This document shows, piece after piece, positions 59,883-64,000 of a stretch of 64,000 bases of DNA. The stretch is from NCBI GenBank assembly GCA_964587155.1, contig CAZPKF010000009.1, positions 29,098 through 93,097 on the forward strand. The letters are read 5' to 3'. The notes under the pieces were generated by a model. That model did no database searches. It saw only the letters and a list, made by a program, of their open reading frames with translations, and was not told the origin of the DNA. Positions within the stretch are counted from its first letter, which is position 1. Each line of letters starts with the position of its first letter. This DNA is from Hallerella sp964587155 (lineage in GTDB: Bacteria > Fibrobacterota > Fibrobacteria > Fibrobacterales > Fibrobacteraceae). Made by a program: the position numbers and the translations under genes.

Positions 59883-61246
59883 AAAAAGTGAACATTTTAG
59901 AAGGCTCTTTGTGGCGGCAATTGTTGCAGTTTGCCGTTCCGCTCGCGCTGACGGGAATTTTACAGCAGCTTTTCAATGCCTCGGATGTTGCCGTTGTTGG
60001 AAGATTTGTCGGAAAGGAAGCCATGGCCGCAGTAGGGTCGGCGGCTCCGATTGTAAACATAATGGTAAACGTTTTTGTTGGGCTATCTGTCGGGGCGAAT
60101 GTCGTCATTTCTCAATACCTAGGGAAAAAAAGCTTGCGGGAAACTCATGCCGCAGTTCACACGGCGTTGATGATTTCTTTTTTCAGTGGAATTTTGATTT
60201 GGATTCTTGGCTGGATTTTGATGGAGCCGATGCTCCGATTCATCGAAACGCCGGAGCAAATTTTTCTACAGGCCAAAGTTTATCTCAAATGGTATTTCGT
60301 CGGAATGCCGTTTATGATGCTTTATAATTTTGAGTCTGCCATTTTCCGCAGCATTGGCGATACAAAATCGCCTTTAATTGCACTTGTGATTTCGGGCGTT
60401 TTGAATGTGCTCTTGAATGTTTTATTCGTCGTTGTTTTCAAAATGGGCGTGGCTGGAGTTGCTGTGGCGACGCTTCTTTCTGGCATGGTGAGTGCTGCGA
60501 TTCTGTTTGTGGGACTTCGCCGTTCGCACCAGTCGATTCACTTGGAATATCGGCGATTGAAAATGAATGCTGGGATTTTTTGGAAAATTTTAAAAATCGG
60601 CATTCCGGCTGGTTTGCAGGGAGTCGTTTTCAGCTTTTCGAATCTTTGCATTCAAGGGGGAATCAATTCGTTAGGGCCTGATTCCATGGCGGGTTCTGCA
60701 GCGGGGTTCAACATCGAAATCATGGTTTACTTTGTTGTGAATGCATTTGGACAAGCTGCGGTAACATTTGTTGGGCAAAACTTTGGCGCGAGAAATTTAA
60801 AACGTTGCACGCAAGTTGTTGTGCAATGCATGCTTCTTGATTTGATTTTTACAAACAGCCTAGGAGTTTTGCTTCTCGCTTTTGGAGAAAATATTTTGGG
60901 ACTTTTTTCGACAAACGAAGCTGTCGTTGAATATGGACTTGTCCGCATGATTATGGTCATTGGATTTGAATCGTTGAATGTATTTATCGAAGTTTTGAGT
61001 GGTGCTGTCCGCGGGTTTGGAAAGTCCTTTATGCCCGCATTCATCTGTGTCGTCGGGATTTGCGGTGTTCGACTTCTGTGGCTTTACACGGCATTTGAAG
61101 CTAGTCCGGATTTTTTGACATTGATGACAGTCTATCCGGTCAGTTGGGCTTCGGCGGCATTTGCCCTTGTATTCTGTTATTATATTACAAAACGCAGCGT
61201 TTTTCGATTGCCGAAGAAGCGAAATATTAAAGGAGTTCTCGTATGA
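59879..61246 (+). CDS. MATE-family efflux transporter (2)
   Basis: 455 residues from the ATG that overlaps the tag stop (ATGA). About 12 membrane helices: LLQFAVPLALTGILQQLFNASDVAVVGRFVGKEAMAAVGSAAPI and a second half starting ILKIGIPAGLQGVVFSFSNLCIQGGINSLG, typical of the Bacteroides/Clostridium MATE branch. Placed between tag and xth, it may export a DNA-damaging compound. xth overlaps its stop by four bases. Confidence 0.9.
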   Translation: MKKVNILEGSLWRQLLQFAVPLALTGILQQLFNASDVAVVGRFVGKEAMAAVGSAAPIVNIMVNVFVGLSVGANVVISQYLGKKSLRETHAAVHTALMISFFSGILIWILGWILMEPMLRFIETPEQIFLQAKVYLKWYFVGMPFMMLYNFESAIFRSIGDTKSPLIALVISGVLNVLLNVLFVVVFKMGVAGVAVATLLSGMVSAAILFVGLRRSHQSIHLEYRRLKMNAGIFWKILKIGIPAGLQGVVFSFSNLCIQGGINSLGPDSMAGSAAGFNIEIMVYFVVNAFGQAAVTFVGQNFGARNLKRCTQVVVQCMLLDLIFTNSLGVLLLAFGENILGLFSTNEAVVEYGLVRMIMVIGFESLNVFIEVLSGAVRGFGKSFMPAFICVVGICGVRLLWLYTAFEASPDFLTLMTVYPVSWASAAFALVFCYYITKRSVFRLPKKRNIKGVLV

Positions 61247-61992
61247 AATTGATTTCTTGGAATGTAGCCGGTGTCAGAGCCTGCATCAAAAAAGGTTTGC
61301 CGGATTTTTTCCGGGAAGTCAACGCAGATGTTTTTTGCATGCAAGAAGTCAAAGCAGAAATGCATCAGATTGATTTTCATCCAGAAGGTTATCGGGAATA
61401 TCTTTATCCGGCTAAGCGCAAAGGATATTCGGGCACAATGATTTACAGCCGCGAAGAACCTCTTGACGTTAGGTATGGGTACGGGGAATGCGAATATGAC
61501 GACGAAGGTCGCTGTATTACGGCAGAATACGGAAAATTTTATTTGGTAACGACGTATGTTCCCAATGTCAAACGGGACTTGAGCCGCTTAACGTCCCGGA
61601 TGCATTTCGAAGATACGTTTCGCGCATATTTGAAAAAACTTGAACAGCATAAACCGGTCGTTTTATGTGGGGATTTGAACGTTGCCCACAATGAAATTGA
61701 TATTTACAACGCCCGTGCCAACCGTGGCCATGCGGGATTCACCGATGAAGAACGCAGTAAATTTTCAGAATTACTTTCAAATGGATTTGTCGACACGTTC
61801 CGCGCCCGTTATCCCGAAACGGTAAAATACAGCTGGTGGAGTTATATTGGGCACGCTCGGGACAACAACGTAGGATGGCGTTTGGACTATTTTGTCGTCT
61901 CAAAAGGCTTGTTTCCGCAGGTAAAAGATTCTCTGATTTATGACGATGTCTTTGGCAGCGACCATTGCCCGGTAGGGTTGATTCTGGAATAG
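61243..61992 (+). CDS. xth: Exodeoxyribonuclease III / AP endonuclease
   Basis: 249 residues. LISWNVAGVRACIKKG (Mg/Asn), MQEVKAE (catalytic Glu), YVPNVKRDLSRL, GDLNVAHNEIDIYN (Asp/Asn) and FGSDHCPVGL (Asp-His) are the ExoIII/APE signatures. It cleaves DNA at abasic sites left by Tag. Its ATG overlaps the MATE stop, and it ends the azlC-azlD-tag-MATE-xth operon. Confidence 0.95.
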   Translation: MKLISWNVAGVRACIKKGLPDFFREVNADVFCMQEVKAEMHQIDFHPEGYREYLYPAKRKGYSGTMIYSREEPLDVRYGYGECEYDDEGRCITAEYGKFYLVTTYVPNVKRDLSRLTSRMHFEDTFRAYLKKLEQHKPVVLCGDLNVAHNEIDIYNARANRGHAGFTDEERSKFSELLSNGFVDTFRARYPETVKYSWWSYIGHARDNNVGWRLDYFVVSKGLFPQVKDSLIYDDVFGSDHCPVGLILE

Positions 61993-61997
61993 CTTGT

Positions 61998-63329
61998 TTA
62001 TGCGTAACCGTATTGCTTGCGCTTGAAAACAACGAAAAAAGCAGACAGCGAAATGGCGGCGACTTCGGTGACGAAAATGGAAAACCAGATGCCGTTTACG
62101 CCAAAGAATTGGGGCAGAATCAACACGGCGGCGGTTTCAAAAAGAATGGTCCGACTTACCGAAATCGTCGCCGAAAGGAGTCCGTTGTTCAATGCTGTAA
62201 AAAGGGATGATGCGTAAACGCAGAATCCGCCGAATAAAAATGTAGTGGAACAAATGCGGAATCCATGTTCCGTCAAGTTCCAAAGTTCGGCGTCATAACC
62301 GACGAAAATTCCCGAAAGCGGTCTTGCGAATAGTTGCGCCAAAACAAAAAGGGATACAGAAGTTGTCCCGATGATTCGACAGCTTTTTTTGAACAGATTC
62401 TGCAGTTCGGCGCGATTGTTCGCACCATAATGATAAGAGGTCAAGGGTGCACATCCGGTACTGTAACCAATGAACAGAGAAAAAAATACAAAGGATACGT
62501 ACATGATGACTCCGTAAGCGGCGACGCCGTTTTCTCCGGAAAATCGCATCAGCTGAAAATTGTAAAGGATTCCCATGACAGACGCAGCGATTCCCGACAA
62601 AAGTTCAGAGGCTCCGTTTGTACAAGTTTTGACAAGAACTTTGGGCGCAAAACGGGATTTTCCCAAATGCAAAAGGGAATTTTTCTTTTGAATAAAGTAA
62701 AGGAGAGGGATGAATCCACCAAGGCATTCGCTGATGACCGTGGCGATGGCTGCGCCTTTTAATCCCCATAAAAAAATGCCCACAAATAAAAAGTCCAAGA
62801 AGATGTTCGTCATGCCTGCAATTAGGGTGACGACAAATCCCATTTGGGGCTTTTCTGCTGTAATCAAAAACGTTTGAAACATGTTTTGCAGCATGTAGGC
62901 TGTCATGGAACAAAGAGTGATTCGCCCGTAAATTAAACAGTTTTCAAGAAGCTCACCTTCGGCTCCAATCAGTTCCATCATGGGTTTCAGCAATAAAAAA
63001 CCGACGAAAGAAATTGCGATGCCGCAAACAGCTGTAGAATAGACGATGAGTGAAAAATTTTCATTCGCCTCCCGTTCTTTTTTCTGTCCCAGCTGGGCGG
63101 CGACAAGTGCGCTTCCGCCCGCGCCGAACATAAATCCAATAGAACCGAGAATCATCAGTACAGGCATTACCAGGTTCACCGCGGCAAAAGCCTGTTTTCC
63201 CGCGTAATTGGATACAAAGAATCCGTCGACGACGCCGTAAATGGATGTGAAAAGCAGCATCCCAATGGACGGCAATACAAAACGGAAAAGTCGCCGGTAG
63301 GAAAAATGATCGGAAAGTTGAATGGGCAC
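61998..63329 (-). CDS. MATE-family efflux transporter (3)
   Basis: About 443 residues, 12 membrane helices. LSDHFSYRRLFRFVLPSIGMLLFTSIYGVVDGFFVSNYAGKQAFAAVNLVMPVLMILGSIGFMFGAGGSALVAAQLG is typical of one large MATE branch. The frame opens at 63431, but that start lies before a terminator (63398-63427). The GTG at 63329, 4 nt after TATATTGC, agrees with the family's usual MxxQLSDHF start; an ATG at 63362 is an alternative. It is convergent with xth and has 5 bp between stops. Confidence 0.87.
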   Translation of the reverse strand: MPIQLSDHFSYRRLFRFVLPSIGMLLFTSIYGVVDGFFVSNYAGKQAFAAVNLVMPVLMILGSIGFMFGAGGSALVAAQLGQKKEREANENFSLIVYSTAVCGIAISFVGFLLLKPMMELIGAEGELLENCLIYGRITLCSMTAYMLQNMFQTFLITAEKPQMGFVVTLIAGMTNIFLDFLFVGIFLWGLKGAAIATVISECLGGFIPLLYFIQKKNSLLHLGKSRFAPKVLVKTCTNGASELLSGIAASVMGILYNFQLMRFSGENGVAAYGVIMYVSFVFFSLFIGYSTGCAPLTSYHYGANNRAELQNLFKKSCRIIGTTSVSLFVLAQLFARPLSGIFVGYDAELWNLTEHGFRICSTTFLFGGFCVYASSLFTALNNGLLSATISVSRTILFETAAVLILPQFFGVNGIWFSIFVTEVAAISLSAFFVVFKRKQYGYA

Positions 63330-63397
63330 GCCCGCAATATAGAAAGTTGTAATGCAGAGCATTCCATGCAGAAAAATTTCAGAAAGGAGCTTCACAA

Positions 63398-63427
63398 AAA
63401 AAGTCCGACTAAAAAGTCGAACTTTTT
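63398..63427 (-). terminator. Terminator of the YidE/AspT-type gene
   Basis: AAAAAGT-C-CGACT, loop aaaa, AGTCG-A-ACTTTTT with one mismatch. It lies 20 bp beyond the stop at 63447 on the minus strand and before the next MATE gene. Confidence 0.8.
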
Positions 63428-63446
63428 GCAAAGCGTTTTGAACATT

Positions 63447-64000
63447 TCAAGAAATCAGCAGGATTGCCAAAACTTGAGCGCTTAGAATCCGCAAGAGCAT
63501 CGTCAACGGATAAACAGATGCGTAACCCACGTTGGTCGCTTCACTATTCGAAAGGCCGTTGGCAAAAGCGAGGGCGGGAGGATCAGTCATGGAACCTGCA
63601 ATCATGCCGCAAAGGCTCAGGTAGTTGATTTTGAAGACAACGGTTCCGATGATGCCCACGATGATTAGCGGAATAAACGTAATCAGTGCGGCAAGTCCCA
63701 TGTAATAGAAACCGTCGCCATTCAGAAGAACGTCAAAGAATCGAATACCGGCGTTCAATCCTACGCAAGTGAGGAAAAGTGTGATTCCCAATTCGCGTAA
63801 CATCAAGTTTGCACTTGCTGCCATGAAAAAGTTCAAAGGACCGATTTTTCGTTTCCGCGAAAGTAAAATGGCGACAATCAACGGTCCGCCGGCCAGTCCC
63901 AATTTAAGTGGAGTCGGCATTCCCGGAATTGCGATAGGAATGGACCCTACGATGATGCCCAGGAAAATTCCGATAAAGGCCGGGATGATTTCTGGATGAT
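63447..64000 (-). CDS. YidE/YbjL-AspT-type transporter, C-terminal part (5' partial)
   Basis: The frame runs off the right edge; 184 residues are visible. At least five membrane helices, with IPAFIGIFLGIIVGSIPIAIPG, LKLGLAGGPLIVAILLSRKRKIGP, TLFLTCVGLNAGIRFF and LCGMIAGSMTDPPALAFAN. These are repeats of the AspT/YidE/YbjL duplication family, which includes aspartate:alanine and related anion exchangers. The substrate is unknown. A terminator follows the stop. Confidence 0.85.
   Translation of the reverse strand, partial: HPEIIPAFIGIFLGIIVGSIPIAIPGMPTPLKLGLAGGPLIVAILLSRKRKIGPLNFFMAASANLMLRELGITLFLTCVGLNAGIRFFDVLLNGDGFYYMGLAALITFIPLIIVGIIGTVVFKINYLSLCGMIAGSMTDPPALAFANGLSNSEATNVGYASVYPLTMLLRILSAQVLAILLIS

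Noticed and set aside
1..64000. tRNA, rRNA, CRISPR array, prophage or intact transposase
   Set aside because: I looked for cloverleaf-like sequences, regularly spaced repeats and transposase or integrase motifs and found none that could be supported.

Overview
This 64 kb window looks like ordinary chromosome from a Gram-negative bacterium of the FCB superphylum, most likely Fibrobacter or a close relative. The assignment is an inference. It rests on LPS genes (lpxK, lptC-lptA-lptB), serine-rich tethers behind lipoprotein signals, two CotH-type lipoproteins, a secreted SGNH esterase, and promoters of the TAnnTTTG type known from Bacteroidetes. Gene content is mainly core metabolism. There is no rRNA, tRNA, CRISPR array, prophage or intact insertion sequence that I can see.

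Layout. 1-4.2 kb: end of an unknown gene, a histone-H1-tailed glycogen-binding protein coupled to lysA, rpe, enolase. 4.2-8.7 kb: AraC regulator, then a PLD nuclease/SF2 helicase/DUF3427 protein coupled to a Nudix hydrolase. 8.8-13.3 kb: carB-carA in reversed order. 13.6-19.9 kb: a degenerate GGDEF protein, metY with a structured leader, a pyridoxal kinase and a malic enzyme. 20-25.7 kb: CotH lipoprotein, SGNH esterase, DedA protein, rarA, an outer-membrane protein. 25.7-32.5 kb: a two-component system, phosphofructokinase, small and TPR-like proteins, a membrane protein with a C-terminal helix-turn-helix, truA. 32.6-39.1 kb: ackA, lpxK, rhodanese, a second CotH, glgP. 39.2-43.8 kb: a gene relic, a Ser-rich lipoprotein, an NAT-like enzyme, pyruvate kinase. 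44-48 kb: lptC-lptA-lptB-rpoN. 48-50.5 kb: a geranylgeranyl-reductase-family flavoprotein with a ferredoxin and a barnase-like lipoprotein, disrupted by a perfect 522-bp tandem duplication. 50.6-64 kb: three MATE exporters, TrpB2, pstB/A/C with a porin and a circularly permuted PstS, azlCD, tag, xth and the end of a YidE/AspT-type transporter.

Genes that work together: glgP, pfk, eno, pyk, ackA and the malic enzyme form a path from glycogen through glycolysis to acetate and C4 acids. The lpt genes and lpxK build and export LPS. The pst genes plus porin take up phosphate. tag and xth serve base-excision repair.

The most interesting signals are: (1) an H-type pseudoknot-like fold in the metY leader, a possible riboswitch; (2) at least twelve genes whose start codon lies 4-6 nt after a TAnnTT(T) element with no Shine-Dalgarno sequence, which implies leaderless mRNAs and corrects several start codons; (3) a canonical sigma-54 site at the head of the operon that encodes sigma-54; (4) the helicase/Nudix pair; (5) the 522-bp tandem duplication.
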